Source of the DNA: Moanibacter sp965226025
Lineage (GTDB): Bacteria > Verrucomicrobiota > Verrucomicrobiia > Opitutales > UBA2987
Length of the DNA stretch: 64,000 nucleotides
Assembly: GCA_965226025.1 (NCBI GenBank)
Contig: CBDDCD010000002.1
Location: 1,550,001-1,614,000, forward strand
Direction of reading: 5' to 3'
Both the position numbers and the translations under genes were made by a program. Numbering within the stretch: the first letter of the stretch is position 1; each line of letters opens with the position of its first letter. The notes under the pieces were generated by a model. The model was given only the letters and a program-made list of their open reading frames with translations. It was not told the origin of the DNA and searched no databases. This document shows, one piece after another, positions 18,485 to 28,182 of the stretch.

Positions 18485-20302
18485 GAGGCTGTCCCAAATC
18501 CGAGAGGATTTGGGTGGAAGCCTGATACCGATATCAATCTTCGTCACGTTATGTAGACCACGACATGCCTTCCGTCCTCGGTAGCTTACCTTTTATCCGT
18601 TATGCACCTTTCCAGCACCCTTCCTCTCGCTTTGAGTCGATAGTTCTCCCAAGGAAGCGCCTCTGACTCGATTCTTGGATCCCTATGCCGCCTGCGTTGC
18701 CTCTTTCTCATGTTCTTGCGCAAGTCTCTGCGCGATTTTCCATAGATTGTGGGACAGAACCGACCAGGCCACGCTAAGGTTACGGTTGTCAAAGCCTTTG
18801 CTGCGTATCTTGCCCCCGTGCCATCGGTTCTTGAGCACTCCGATCCGGCCTTCGGTGCTCCCTCGTCGTCGCTGCAACCGGACAAAGCGCGGCTCCTCCA
18901 TCCGCTCCTTGAGCTCTTGTGGATTGCGGGGCGTAAGGGCGTCAAAAATCCCCTCTGCCTGGGAGCCGCTTGCTGGCCGCCTTCGAGGCATAGCCCCGAT
19001 CCCCACTGATCGCTTCGATCTTCTCCTCTAAAGCGAAGCCCTTTTGCCTCTCCAGACTTTCCCAAAGCTGCTTCAATTCGCTCGGGGCCTGCCCCCCATA
19101 CAGTTTCCAGTCCAACAGATATCCCTCTGCGCTCTCGCATAAATAAAGGGTGTTGCCAAACTCCACCTCCCGATCTGCCTTGCCTCGCACGATGACGTCA
19201 ATCTCAGGTTCGTAGGCGCTCAGGATCTTCTCCTCATTCTTCACCTGCCGCCCCCCTATGATCCGTTCGTGCGCCTGTTTCATGACCTGCGGTATCTGCT
19301 CTAACATACCATCCATTCGCTCGATGATTCGGCTCGCCTTCTTCTCGGTGTAATCGCTTTGCATCCACATAGCTTCCAATAAGTCACGGTGGCGAAGGGC
19401 ATGGCCCTCAATCTTCTTGAGCAATAGCTTCATCCGCCGCAGGATCCCTTTACGCGCTTTGCCCGCCTCCCGGCGCCGACGCGCATGCGTCATCTCCAGG
19501 CACCGTTTGTTCATCTCCCGAGCCAATCCCTTTGCTCCCTGGGGCATGCGCTGTTTCATTCCCGCCTGCCGGATCAGACTGATCGCCTTGAGCAGCGTTG
19601 CTCCCACATCCTTGAGCAAGACCCAGTCCACGGGCCAGTGGATGTTCGCTTCCAGGCAAGTGGCGTCGATCAGGCATTCCCTCGTATCGATCGGCTTCTC
19701 TAATCCTGCCTCACCACAATGTTCAGCATTGCCCACCACCTCGGTCATCCTTGCATGCAGCTGTCTCAGATACGCTTCGTCGAAGAATTTCGAATCCCGT
19801 TCCAGACTGCTCTTCGATATTTTCCGGATCCCGTCTACCTCACGCACCCGGCAAAAATTAGCCAGAAGCTCACTGCGTCCCAACTCCTGCGACAGACAAC
19901 GAAAGGATATCCCTCCGAGTAAATGACGCACCACCTCCACCCGCAGCGCTTTTATCGCTCTTAGAGCGCGTCGCTCCCGATCCTTCCCTCCCGCTTCATC
20001 CCATCCTTCCAAGGCTTTTACGATCGCCTCCCTTTCCAGCGAGGAGTCGATCAAAACCCGGTCAATCCGCTCCATTGTTTCCAGAAACACGGTGTAGTCT
20101 TTGCATCGAATGACTGGAGTTAGGGCTGGACGCAGGAAGCTTTGTACGGCAATATTTTTCATGAGAAGAGCGTGCTTTGTATTTGACTAACGCAAGCATA
20201 AGCGCCCTTTTTCGCCGGATCGAGCTTTTTGCAGCTCTATCCGGCCTTTTTTTTGCCCATAACTCATTAAAAATCAATTGTTTCCACCACTGGGACGGGC
20301 TC
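18485..20302 (-). mobile_element. Insertion sequence copy A (1818 bp, minus orientation)
   Basis: Ends GAGCCCGTCCCA and GAGGCTGTCCCA form imperfect terminal inverted repeats. A perfect 7-bp duplication TAGCATA flanks it at 18478-18484 and 20303-20309. Comparison with copies at 30372 and 49150 fixes the borders. Inside the transposase-proximal end is a strong hairpin (GCCGGAT-GAGCT / AGCTC-ATCCGGC) with a T-run in the direction leading out of the element. The element interrupted a spot between two palindromic repeats (R3 and R4). Family is not assigned; the transposase is of the DDE/IS5-superfamily kind. Confidence 0.93.
18683..20162 (-). pseudogene. DDE transposase of IS copy A, frameshifted
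   Basis: The sequence is nearly identical to the intact 492-residue transposases of copies B and C, but one extra G in the run at 18961-18963 (GGG where B and C have GG) shifts the frame after residue about 396. Residues after SKRL are wrong and the protein ends early at 406 residues, losing the catalytic glutamate. The element could still be moved in trans by copies B or C. Confidence 0.9.
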
Positions 20303-20308
20303 TAGCAT

Positions 20309-20408
20309 AAGGAATCTGTCGGTATGAAGTTGGTCGCAATTAACAACCGTCAACCTCCTATCCGTGGTTCAAGTTTGTTGCGAAGTGTATAACACGACAG
20401 ATTCCTAG
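20309..20408. repeat. Palindromic repeat, long type (copy R4), forming the stop of the next gene
   Basis: The element runs from AAGGAATCTGTCGG, beside the IS A target duplication, to CGACAGATTCCTAG. Its terminal CTAG gives the TAG stop of the phosphatidyltransferase gene (20407-20405). Its core aligns with R1 and R6. Confidence 0.8.
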
Positions 20409-21070
20409 TCCTTGTTTTCCATATCGATCTTCCACAGCTGCCTCTGGGCAGCGTAGACAACAATGAAGAGACCGAAACTGGAGACGACGAGAACGTAGGG
20501 AAGCACCGATGCAAGGTAGGTCCGTCCGAGGACGATCAGGAGAGTGTTGATTGCAATAAAGATGAGCCGAATCTCAGTGGGACCGATACCAAGGTAGCTG
20601 ATCTTGAACTGATTGGTTGCTGCGAAGGATAGGAACGAGCTGACCATAAAGGCACTGAGAATCGCCAAGACAAATAACTGGAGGAAATGGTATTCCTGCG
20701 GAAGGAGCAAGCCGTAGCCGATCAGAATCGAGCAGAGGAAGAGGTAGTCGAGGAAGTGGTCCATGTAAAAGCCCCACTTGATAAGGCCGGTGTTACGGGA
20801 CCGGCCGATAGCTCCATCCAACAGGTCGGTGATGTATTGAAGAAAGATCGATACCGATGCGCCCCAGAGCCACTGCATATTATCGCGTGCGAGAAAGCTG
20901 AATAGGATGATCAGAAGCGACCACAGGAGTGTGAGTAGGGTGAGGTGGTGCGACTCGCACCACTGGGGCACGAGCGACACCAGGCGGTCGCGCAATTTGC
21001 TCTCCCAGGTCTGGAGAAACCAAGTACCGTGCTTCTTGTCACCGGCAAACGAGGATTTGGTGTCGGACAC
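20405..21070 (-). CDS. CDP-alcohol phosphatidyltransferase family protein
   Basis: The 221-residue inner-membrane protein has about six spans. The family motif DxxDGxxxR...GxxxDxxxD is seen as DLLDGAIGRSRNTGLIKWG followed by MDHFLD; the usual AR dipeptide is GR here. The enzyme would transfer a phosphatidyl group from a CDP-linked lipid to an alcohol such as glycerol phosphate, inositol or serine; the acceptor is unknown. The start is a GTG at 21070 with no strong ribosome site. It ends in repeat R4. It may belong functionally with the acyltransferases at 11.9-16.6 kb, now separated by IS copy A. The 254 bp upstream (21071-21324) show no gene. Confidence 0.83.
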   Translation of the reverse strand: MSDTKSSFAGDKKHGTWFLQTWESKLRDRLVSLVPQWCESHHLTLLTLLWSLLIILFSFLARDNMQWLWGASVSIFLQYITDLLDGAIGRSRNTGLIKWGFYMDHFLDYLFLCSILIGYGLLLPQEYHFLQLFVLAILSAFMVSSFLSFAATNQFKISYLGIGPTEIRLIFIAINTLLIVLGRTYLASVLPYVLVVSSFGLFIVVYAAQRQLWKIDMENKD

Positions 21071-21324
21071 GAGGGTAGAATAGACGGAATTGATATGTGA
21101 GAATCTGCAATATCAATTAAAGTCGGAACACTAGACAATGCGAGAAATGAAGGCCGGTCAGAAAGAAGCGCGGTTCGATTGTATGAAGAAGGTTGCCTGC
21201 TAAACCGGCTGCGTGATGGTGAGGGATCTGGCCGACCATTCGATGATCAACTATCTCTCAGGCGTGCTCGGAAGAAGAGACCCGGAAGCGAAAGCGAAGT
21301 AATCCGGTTTTCGGTCATTCGCGC

Positions 21325-23778
21325 TTATTCCCAAGTGTCGATTTGGTCTCTCACGTTCTTGATGGTGGCCAGAATCTGGCTGCGCTTCATCTGGAAATAG
21401 AGAAATGAACCGGTGAATAGTATCCCGGTGAAGAAGAAGATGATTCCGATGATCAGCTTTATATGTTCGGGTGGCTGGTGAACGATCAAATGAATGCCTA
21501 TACTTATCGTATTGATAAAAAAGAATGCTACTCCGAGAAACAAATAGATGCGTATACGCAGGCTGATCCCACAGACGACCCCGACCAAGGAAACAAAGGC
21601 TGCGACCAATGGATACCATAGCGATTCACTGAAATCGATCACATTGTAGAAAGCGCTGCTCCCCATCATAATAAGGGCGCAAGAGACCCGGATTTGCTTC
21701 AATCGCTCCAGTGGAAGGCGGTCTTTGAAGAGCTGGGCCAGCAGTAAAGCGCTGCCCAAGGTTGGGATGACGTAGAAGAGAGCCTGGTCGAATCCCTGAT
21801 GAAAAAAGAATAAAAGAAGGGCGGAATTGGCGAAGAAAAAACTGAAGAGCAGGTTTATCCGATTCCGTGATCTGGAAAAGCCGTAGTAGATGATGGCGAC
21901 GATGAGCGAGCCCGTCTCTCCGTGAAGGGACCCCGTCTCGTTGAATTGGATCACGAAGAGATAAGCCCAACCGACTAATGCATAAAAATGTGAGGATCTG
22001 TTAAAATAGGGTTCGAAGTGCTGAGCGTGTCGCATAATCACTTCTCGTATGCCCGAGACCAGGCCAGCGGCGCCCAAGAGCACATATCCGTCGAGGGGCG
22101 ATCCGAAAGAGAGTAATTCGAGGACATCGAACTTCCATCGCAATAACCCGAGGCAGGACCAAAGCAATATCTCCGTTATTAGAGCAAAGCGGGGGCTCTT
22201 TTGAAGAATAGTGAAAGTAAAGAAGATACCGGTCGCCAAAATCAGTAGTAGTAGAAGCTCGATGACGGGTAACCATGTCACCCGATAGGCCGCATAATCA
22301 CTGACGAAGCTGTATAATCCAATCGCCAAAGAGAGAGGCGCCAGGGTAAGGAGCGCGGTTCCTCCCGACTTTAGCCAATCCCGAACAAAGAGACACCGTT
22401 GTCTCCATAGGAAGGAATAAACCCAATTAATGCGCAGCAGGCCGAGGAGAACGAGGGGCACTAACGTAATCGCAATCGCCCAGTAACGAAGCAATTCCGG
22501 TCTATACCCTTGATTCAGGCAGAGGATGCACAATGCGCTGATTACCGGCCACAGAAGAAAATGGTTCTTCCTCGGCACGTCCAGAGGCCGGCCGGGGAGC
22601 AGGATCGAAACAAGGAATGGTATGGCCAGTCTTACCAGACCGGTCGGAGATAGAGGTCCAAGCCATACGATGTAGGCAAAATAGGGTAGCAGGAGGGTGA
22701 CAAAGATCTCATTAGAAATATAGTATTCATACCGGTAGGACTTGCGGAGCGCTACAGTGATCCCGAATAGAATCGCAAACGCAGCCGTGAAAATGTCCGG
22801 ATTAATCGATCGATAGATCAACGCTAAGACTGGAAAAACGAGGAAAGCGGTTTCGATTAGTACTAAGGAAACAGTTAATGCGCGATAGGCGTATAAAGGT
22901 GCGATCAGGCAGAGAGCGATTCCGCCGATTACTTCATAGGATTGGTTATTGAATATAAGCAGGTAGAGGGCGGACAATTGGAGGCATCCGTTCAATATCC
23001 AGTAGAGTTGGGAGCGATAAAGTACCTGATGCTCTTTGCTCAGTCCCGAAAATCGGATCAGCCCCGGAATCAAGGGATTCTTAAAGTAAAGTAGGCTGAG
23101 AGCACCATGTGAGAGGACAATGATCCAACCGACCTCGCTGTAACAACTGGCGGGAATGAGATCCTTGGTTAAGACAGATCCCCAGAGGGTGAGGCCTATG
23201 AGAAAGAGGAGGCTTCCGAAGAGGCACAAACCGGTCCAGCGAGTGTGCTTGTGCAACCGGACAAAACCGAGGCCGATTATCATCATGACTGGCGCGTTCC
23301 GGTAATAACTCGTCCAATCTGAAGCGGGAGCGTCCGGAAAGAGAATCACCTGCAAGGGCTGCTGTTGAAGGTAAAGAAAGGCGCCCAATCCTAGTAAAAC
23401 GCCGGCAGCCACCTGATCCTCAACGAGCGCCCTGCCTTTATAGAACTCCATGCGGGCTAAAAAGTAGACGGCGGGCAGGGCGATCAAATAGAGCATGAGA
23501 TGGGGATAGGGAAAGAAGTAGAGGCCCAGGGACCACAACATCATGGTAATCGCGATTCGAAAAATCGCGCGATGATAGCTGAAGACGTGGACTAACTGAA
23601 ATCGCAGATAAAGAGCAACGGCGCCGAGGAAGGCGCCACTGACAAGGAACCTATGTTCAAAAGGGTCAGTTACCTGGTGATCCAACGAAAAGCTCATCGA
23701 GACCAGTGCAATGATGCACAGCGCCAGGAAAACACAGATGTTTTCCAATTGCAGGATTGTGGCCTTGGTTCGGTTCAT
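21325..23778 (-). CDS. Giant polytopic membrane protein of unknown function
   Basis: The 817-residue protein is hydrophobic almost end to end, with roughly 24 predicted membrane helices and short charged loops, and a short cytoplasmic tail (MKRSQILATIKNVRDQID). I do not recognise the family. The many short spans without a soluble catalytic domain recall large predicted membrane proteins such as DUF2339, but no motif confirms this. It follows the broken giant membrane-protein gene by 59 bp on the same strand, and the two resemble each other in composition, so they were probably one operon. Isoleucine, phenylalanine and tyrosine content is high relative to neighbours. Confidence 0.7.
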   Translation of the reverse strand: MNRTKATILQLENICVFLALCIIALVSMSFSLDHQVTDPFEHRFLVSGAFLGAVALYLRFQLVHVFSYHRAIFRIAITMMLWSLGLYFFPYPHLMLYLIALPAVYFLARMEFYKGRALVEDQVAAGVLLGLGAFLYLQQQPLQVILFPDAPASDWTSYYRNAPVMMIIGLGFVRLHKHTRWTGLCLFGSLLFLIGLTLWGSVLTKDLIPASCYSEVGWIIVLSHGALSLLYFKNPLIPGLIRFSGLSKEHQVLYRSQLYWILNGCLQLSALYLLIFNNQSYEVIGGIALCLIAPLYAYRALTVSLVLIETAFLVFPVLALIYRSINPDIFTAAFAILFGITVALRKSYRYEYYISNEIFVTLLLPYFAYIVWLGPLSPTGLVRLAIPFLVSILLPGRPLDVPRKNHFLLWPVISALCILCLNQGYRPELLRYWAIAITLVPLVLLGLLRINWVYSFLWRQRCLFVRDWLKSGGTALLTLAPLSLAIGLYSFVSDYAAYRVTWLPVIELLLLLILATGIFFTFTILQKSPRFALITEILLWSCLGLLRWKFDVLELLSFGSPLDGYVLLGAAGLVSGIREVIMRHAQHFEPYFNRSSHFYALVGWAYLFVIQFNETGSLHGETGSLIVAIIYYGFSRSRNRINLLFSFFFANSALLLFFFHQGFDQALFYVIPTLGSALLLAQLFKDRLPLERLKQIRVSCALIMMGSSAFYNVIDFSESLWYPLVAAFVSLVGVVCGISLRIRIYLFLGVAFFFINTISIGIHLIVHQPPEHIKLIIGIIFFFTGILFTGSFLYFQMKRSQILATIKNVRDQIDTWE

Positions 23779-23837
23779 CGCTTAAAGGAAAGCTGGCAAG
23801 CGGAGACTACAAGGGCTGATATATCGATGGTCGTATC

Positions 23838-26180
23838 TCAGGATACCGGGTCCTTAAGGATGGGCTCGTCGAGGATTTCTTCGCCCAGGGGATGAGGCGG
23901 ATTCCGGGAGGCGGTAAGCTTGATGATGAGCCAGTAACAGAAAATGGAGAAGACAAAGGACGCGTTCAGGAGGTGAACTTCGGTCAATCCGAACGCTGAA
24001 ATGTGCAAACGCAAGGTGAGAGCCATAAATGCGTTGGCGTAGGCAAAGAGCCCAAAATAGGCGTAGCGGAGATGAGTAAACCCGAAGATTTTCGCGAGGG
24101 AAAAACCAATGGGAATGAGAGTATAGAGAAGATAATGGGGTTGTTGCTCCCCGGGTTCTGCAAATACAAGAAAAAGGTGCGCGAGGAGAAAGAGAACACT
24201 GAAGGTATACAATATATAGGCTATTTGCCGGTTGTGATCGGCGCGGTCCCGTTCCTCCGTTCTCAACGGTTTGAAGATTGCGTATTCGATAGCAATAAAG
24301 AGCAGGATTCCGAAAAACAAACCAAGCAACATCTCGTTTGCAAACAAGAGCGTTCCCACCAGGAGACAGAGAGCACTTTGAAGAAAAACTGGAAAGGTCA
24401 GATGATGTCTATAATTCCCCAGGAGCAAGAGTATGATGCCGATGCTCGGGTAAGTCATGGCCCCTAACGGACCGGAAGAGTCGGGCGGATTCGTGAGCGG
24501 AAGTACCGCTTGGACCAGCAGGCTTAAAGCTACGAGAATAGAAATTGCGAAAAACCAGGACTTCGCGGCCGAGCCATAAAAGCGCCACGAACCTGAGTTT
24601 ACAGAAGCCAGAAATTGTGCGGGAAGGAATCCTATGCCTACGTAGCCGCAAAGGAGAAGAACCATCGGCCCCCCCCATTGCCACGATTTCCCCTTGTGCT
24701 CCAGGGGAGAGATTCAAATTCAGAAACTTTAAAAAGCACAAACTCCAGACGACACCCAGGTGGATGAGTACCAGGTGAACCGCTACTTTAACGTTAACGG
24801 TTCGATTGAGGAGAACGAAATGGGTATAGAGCAAAGCGATGAGTCCATACAGAACCCAACCGAGGTAGGAACTCTCGAAAAGAAAGAGGTACCCCAACAA
24901 GCCGGTAGGAATACTGAGGTAGGCGAGGCCCGTGTTGAAGTGAGATACCGGCCTCGCCAGGGCTGATTGCACCGCGCTCGATCGCTTATTCAACCATCCG
25001 GCCAAGAAGAAGAGAAGGAATGCGCTGAGGCCAATAACGTGCGGCCTCCACAAAAACGGAACGGAAAAGAGAGCGAATCCCCACACCCCTAGTATCGGGA
25101 CAAGGGACAGTGCGCCGACGAGCGACGCCTTATAATGAAGGGCAAAATGGATGAGGAGTGCAGCATCGAGGAAAAGTGCAATAGCGATATAGAGGTCGAC
25201 CGTCCGTGGATCATAAAGGTAAAAAGCCCCGCTCAAGCTGCAAAGAAGCAAAATCCACGAGAGGTGCAGCAAGGGCGTGCCGATAAAGTCGCTCGTCCTG
25301 AGAATAAAGCCTCGTCCCAGACAGAGTTCCGGAGATCCCAGGTTTTGCCAAAGGCCGAGGCGCTTGAGGGTATGTCTTAATGCCAATACTGCGTAGACCG
25401 CAATGGCCGCGTCAAGACCACCATGTCCATCCCATCCGAAATCAAGGAGGGGGCGCGCGACGACTAATCCGGAAAAAATGAACAAGATGTAGGCCGGCAA
25501 AGAAGACTCTGCTCGCTTGGCCGCGATAAGGAGCGCCAATGCCATGCACGTGAGATATGCGGTGGGATTAAAGTCCAACTGATTAATTCCACCTAGCTTA
25601 GCGATATGGATGATACAGATGGTGATGGACGCTCCGCATAAACCCCACAGGAGAGACGTGCGGTGTTGTCTGGAAAAGAAATCCCTTAATAGCGTTGAGC
25701 TGCCCGCCCAAAAGACGCTGAGTGCGCCCAGATAGATCAGCAGTTCTGCCGATAAGGAATTGACCGGAATCGATAGGAGCGGAATTCCCAGTCAGCAGAT
25801 AATGGCGAAGTTGAGGAACCACAGTTTGATACGATACCAGTAGATGTATCGGCAATAACCGTAGGCGCCCAAAAGGGTCAAAAAGGCGAGTGGCACATAG
25901 CCATTGAGCGCTTCCGATGGACCCCGATTCAGAAGCGGAAGACTCGCCATAAAAAGGGGTAGGATGAGGGAAAATACCCTAACCTCACGCCTTACAACAA
26001 ACTTCTCCAGCAAGGCGAGCAGACCCAGGCCGGTGAGTAGCAGGAAAGGAATTTCGCTCCATTGTGGTACTCCGTTCCACCGCCAATGATAAACTAAGGA
26101 AAAAGGAAGAGCGACCACGTGCAGGGCCACGGCTTCGCTCATCCAGGGGACATCCAACCGCTTGTATTGAACTTGGTCAT
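23838..26180 (-). pseudogene. Giant membrane protein, 3' part (separated from its 5' part by an IS200-like element)
   Basis: This is the continuation of the gene that starts at 30355. Immediately after the IS junction the frame reads NDQVQYKRLDVPW and runs as polytopic membrane protein. Two lesions are seen. A TGA at 25794-25792 interrupts the frame between FAIIC and LGIPLLS, with coding resuming in the same frame. A run of eight G (24676-24669 on the minus strand) shifts the frame; seven G would join it to the final segment starting MVLLLCGYVGIGF. With both repaired and the IS removed, the gene would encode about 1504 residues. UGA is used as a normal stop by other genes here, so recoding as Trp is unlikely. 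The function is unknown. Confidence 0.85.
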
Positions 26181-26251
26181 TCCCCGTAGCTTGCTACGGG
26201 GTTGCTAGCTTTTTTAGGAGTAGTGGGTGGGAGAGAGGAAGGAAAAAAGCC

Positions 26252-27688
26252 GGTGACGTCCTATCCTTCCTGTAAAAAGAAAAATGGTGTAACCTCCTGA
26301 AAACAAAAATGTAACCAAACCGGGGCCGAAAGGCGGCCCCGAAAAACAGGAGACTACACCATGAAGAAGATAGCACCGAGTGAGAAGATAGAGCAAGAGC
26401 TAATGGAAGGAATCGCGAGCAGCACAGATCCACTGGGGGAGGCGGCCCGACGGGGAGCCCAGCTGATGCTGCAAAGAGCCTTGGAGATCGAAGTGAGCGA
26501 TTTTCTGGGGCGAGAGCGCTATGAGCGCTCGAGTGATGGAGCACTGCGGGGCTACCGCAATGGCTATGAGCCGAAGAAAGTGCATCTTTGCGAAGGGACG
26601 ATTGAGCTGCAGGTACCGCAGATTCGCGACGGGCTGGAGCCGTTCGAGTCGGCCTGGCTGGAAGCGATCGGACGACGCTCGAAGCGGCTTTTGGAGCTGG
26701 TGCCGATGCTCTATGTGAAAGGGATGAGTCAGCGCGATATCGAGACGGCGCTGATCGAGTCTTTGGGGGTAGAGCAGACCGGGCGCAGCGTGGTCAATGA
26801 GGTGTGCCAAAGTCTGAGGATGGACTTTGCAAAGTGGCAGGAAAGAGATCTGAGTGGTGAGCGCGTGCTCTATCTGTTTCTGGACGGGATCTATATGAGG
26901 CTGCGGCCCGAAGACAAGAGGGCAGTGGCGGTCCTATGCGCCTACGGGATGCTCTGGGACGGACGTAAGGTATTGCTTCATATGGCCGTAGGGGACAAGG
27001 AGAGCAGCGCCTGTTGGGAGGCCTTCCTGGAGGACATGAAGAGCCGGGGATTGGCCGATCCAGTACTCAGTGTGATGGACGGTAATTCGGGTCTACGCAA
27101 GGCGGTGGGAAGGAAGTTTCCGAACAGCCTGGTGCAGCGCTGCCAGGTGCACAAGATGCGCAACATCGTCAACAAGCTTCCAGAGGTAGCCCGTCCCACC
27201 CTCAAAAAGCTCATTCACAAAGCCTTTACGGCGAAGGGATACCGCGAGGCTGTAGAACAGGCTCGCGCCATCATCGAGGAATACAAGGGGAGCTTTCCAG
27301 CCGCCATGAAGTGCCTGGAGCGTGACCTGGAGGAATCGCTCACAGCGCTGAAATTTCCCTTCCTGCACCGAAAACAGATCCGCACCACCAATCTGCTGGA
27401 GCGACTCTTCGGGGAAGGGCGCCGTCGCACCAAAGTGATTCCCCGATTCCGCTCCGAAACGAGCGGACTGTGCCTGATCTTCGCGGTCCTGGTGGATGCC
27501 TCAGAAGGCTGGCGAGGAGTCCGCATGGAACCCTACCTGGTGGAACGACTCAAACAGATCTGGAGCGATCCGGAGAGCACCTGGAAGGATCCGGACCTGA
27601 TGAAATTCGCTGCCTGAAGGGAAGAAAGTAAAGATAATCTAATAGAGGTTATGCCATTTCGATTTTACAGGAAAAGGCGGACTTGACC
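26252..27688 (+). mobile_element. IS256-family insertion sequence with 8-bp target duplication
   Basis: The duplication AAAAAGCC is seen at 26244-26251 and 27689-27696. Terminal inverted repeats begin GGTGACGTCC and GGTCAAGTCC and share TCCTGTAAAA and a TAACCTC block further in. The length of 1437 bp and the 8-bp duplication fit the IS256 family. It lies inside the 5' end of the IS200-like tnpA gene. Confidence 0.9.
26361..27617 (+). CDS. IS256 (mutator) family transposase
   Basis: The 418-residue protein is a mutator-type DDE transposase. The DNA-binding N-terminal half contains GYRNGYEPKKVHLCEGTIEL and YVKGMSQRDIETAL. The first catalytic Asp is in YLFLDGIYMRLRP, the second in VLSVMDGNSGL, followed by the C/H signature VQRCQVHKMRNI. 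The glutamate is in RTTNLLERLFGEGRRRTKV. All key residues and the full family length are present, so it looks active. The ATG follows CAGGAGACTACACC, and a GGGGCCGAAAGGCGGCCCC hairpin lies just upstream of that site. Confidence 0.95.
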   Translation: MKKIAPSEKIEQELMEGIASSTDPLGEAARRGAQLMLQRALEIEVSDFLGRERYERSSDGALRGYRNGYEPKKVHLCEGTIELQVPQIRDGLEPFESAWLEAIGRRSKRLLELVPMLYVKGMSQRDIETALIESLGVEQTGRSVVNEVCQSLRMDFAKWQERDLSGERVLYLFLDGIYMRLRPEDKRAVAVLCAYGMLWDGRKVLLHMAVGDKESSACWEAFLEDMKSRGLADPVLSVMDGNSGLRKAVGRKFPNSLVQRCQVHKMRNIVNKLPEVARPTLKKLIHKAFTAKGYREAVEQARAIIEEYKGSFPAAMKCLERDLEESLTALKFPFLHRKQIRTTNLLERLFGEGRRRTKVIPRFRSETSGLCLIFAVLVDASEGWRGVRMEPYLVERLKQIWSDPESTWKDPDLMKFAA

Positions 27689-28182
27689 AAAAAGCCGACT
27701 AAAGCGAGGTTGGCACTGTGTCTGGGAAATACATTATCATTACGTAATGCCGGTAAAGTATCGGAAGGGATTGATCGAGGAGAGAGTGAGGAGGGTATTG
27801 CAAGAAACGACAGAAGGGATCGGGCAGCGCTATGAGATCGAGATGGAGGGGTTGGGATGCGATAAGGATCACGCCCACCTATTGTGTGGAGCGCATCCGG
27901 AGTTGGCGCCTGGGAGGATAGTGCAGATATATAAGAGCCTAACGGCGCGAGAGGTCTTTCGGAGGGAGCCGTGGGTAGGAAAGGAGCAGTGGGGAGGAGA
28001 ATACTGGTCGGACGGCTACTACGTGGGGACAGTGGGAGAGAGAGGAGATTGGGCGACGGTGGAAGCATATGTGCGCGAACAAGGAAAACCGAAGGCAGAA
28101 CTACGGCAGTTGATGCTATGGTGAGAAAGTGCGAGGAATGCTAAAGTCGGATACCCCGCAGCTTGCTGCGGGGAGTCTTCAT

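Larger units (their letters stand above)
26227..28124 (+). pseudogene. tnpA: IS200-type TnpA (Y1 transposase), split by the nested IS256
   Basis: Removing 26252-27688 plus one copy of its 8-bp duplication gives a continuous frame from GTG 26227 (AGGAG six bases upstream). It reads GERKEKSRLKRGWHCVWEIHY and then MPVKYRKGLIEE. The C-terminal part (27747-28124) has the metal-binding HUH-type segment as DHAHLLCG and the catalytic tyrosine in GYYVGTVGERGDW. The second residue of the usual HVH is alanine (HAH), still compatible with metal binding through the histidines. The break falls near codon 8, so the remaining ATG at 27747 would give an N-terminally short, probably inactive protein. Confidence 0.82.
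26181..28182 (+). mobile_element. IS200/IS605-like element (TnpA only), itself interrupted by an IS256-family element
   Basis: Both ends carry subterminal hairpins, CCCCGTAG-CTTG-CTACGGGG at 26182-26201 and CCCCGCAG-CTTG-CTGCGGGG at 28154-28173. The left end follows target TCAT, and the right end itself finishes TTCAT. No duplication is present, as expected for single-strand transposition by Y1 enzymes. Joining 26180 to 28183 restores the host frame exactly (LFWYN-DQVQYKR). Without the nested IS256 the element is about 560 bp. Confidence 0.9.

Noticed and set aside
25792..25794. UGA read as tryptophan
   Set aside because: Other clearly intact genes (for example the acyltransferase ending at 15348 and the channel ending at 8642) use TGA as stop, so this TGA is a nonsense mutation.
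26181..28182. REP-associated tyrosine transposase (RAYT) as the source of the palindromic repeats
   Set aside because: The element has its own subterminal hairpins unlike CTAGGAATCTGTCGG, and the protein is a short IS200-type TnpA.
28019..28182. C-terminal 54 residues of the frame starting at 30355
   Set aside because: These codons lie inside the IS200-like element and antisense to its transposase; not part of the host protein.
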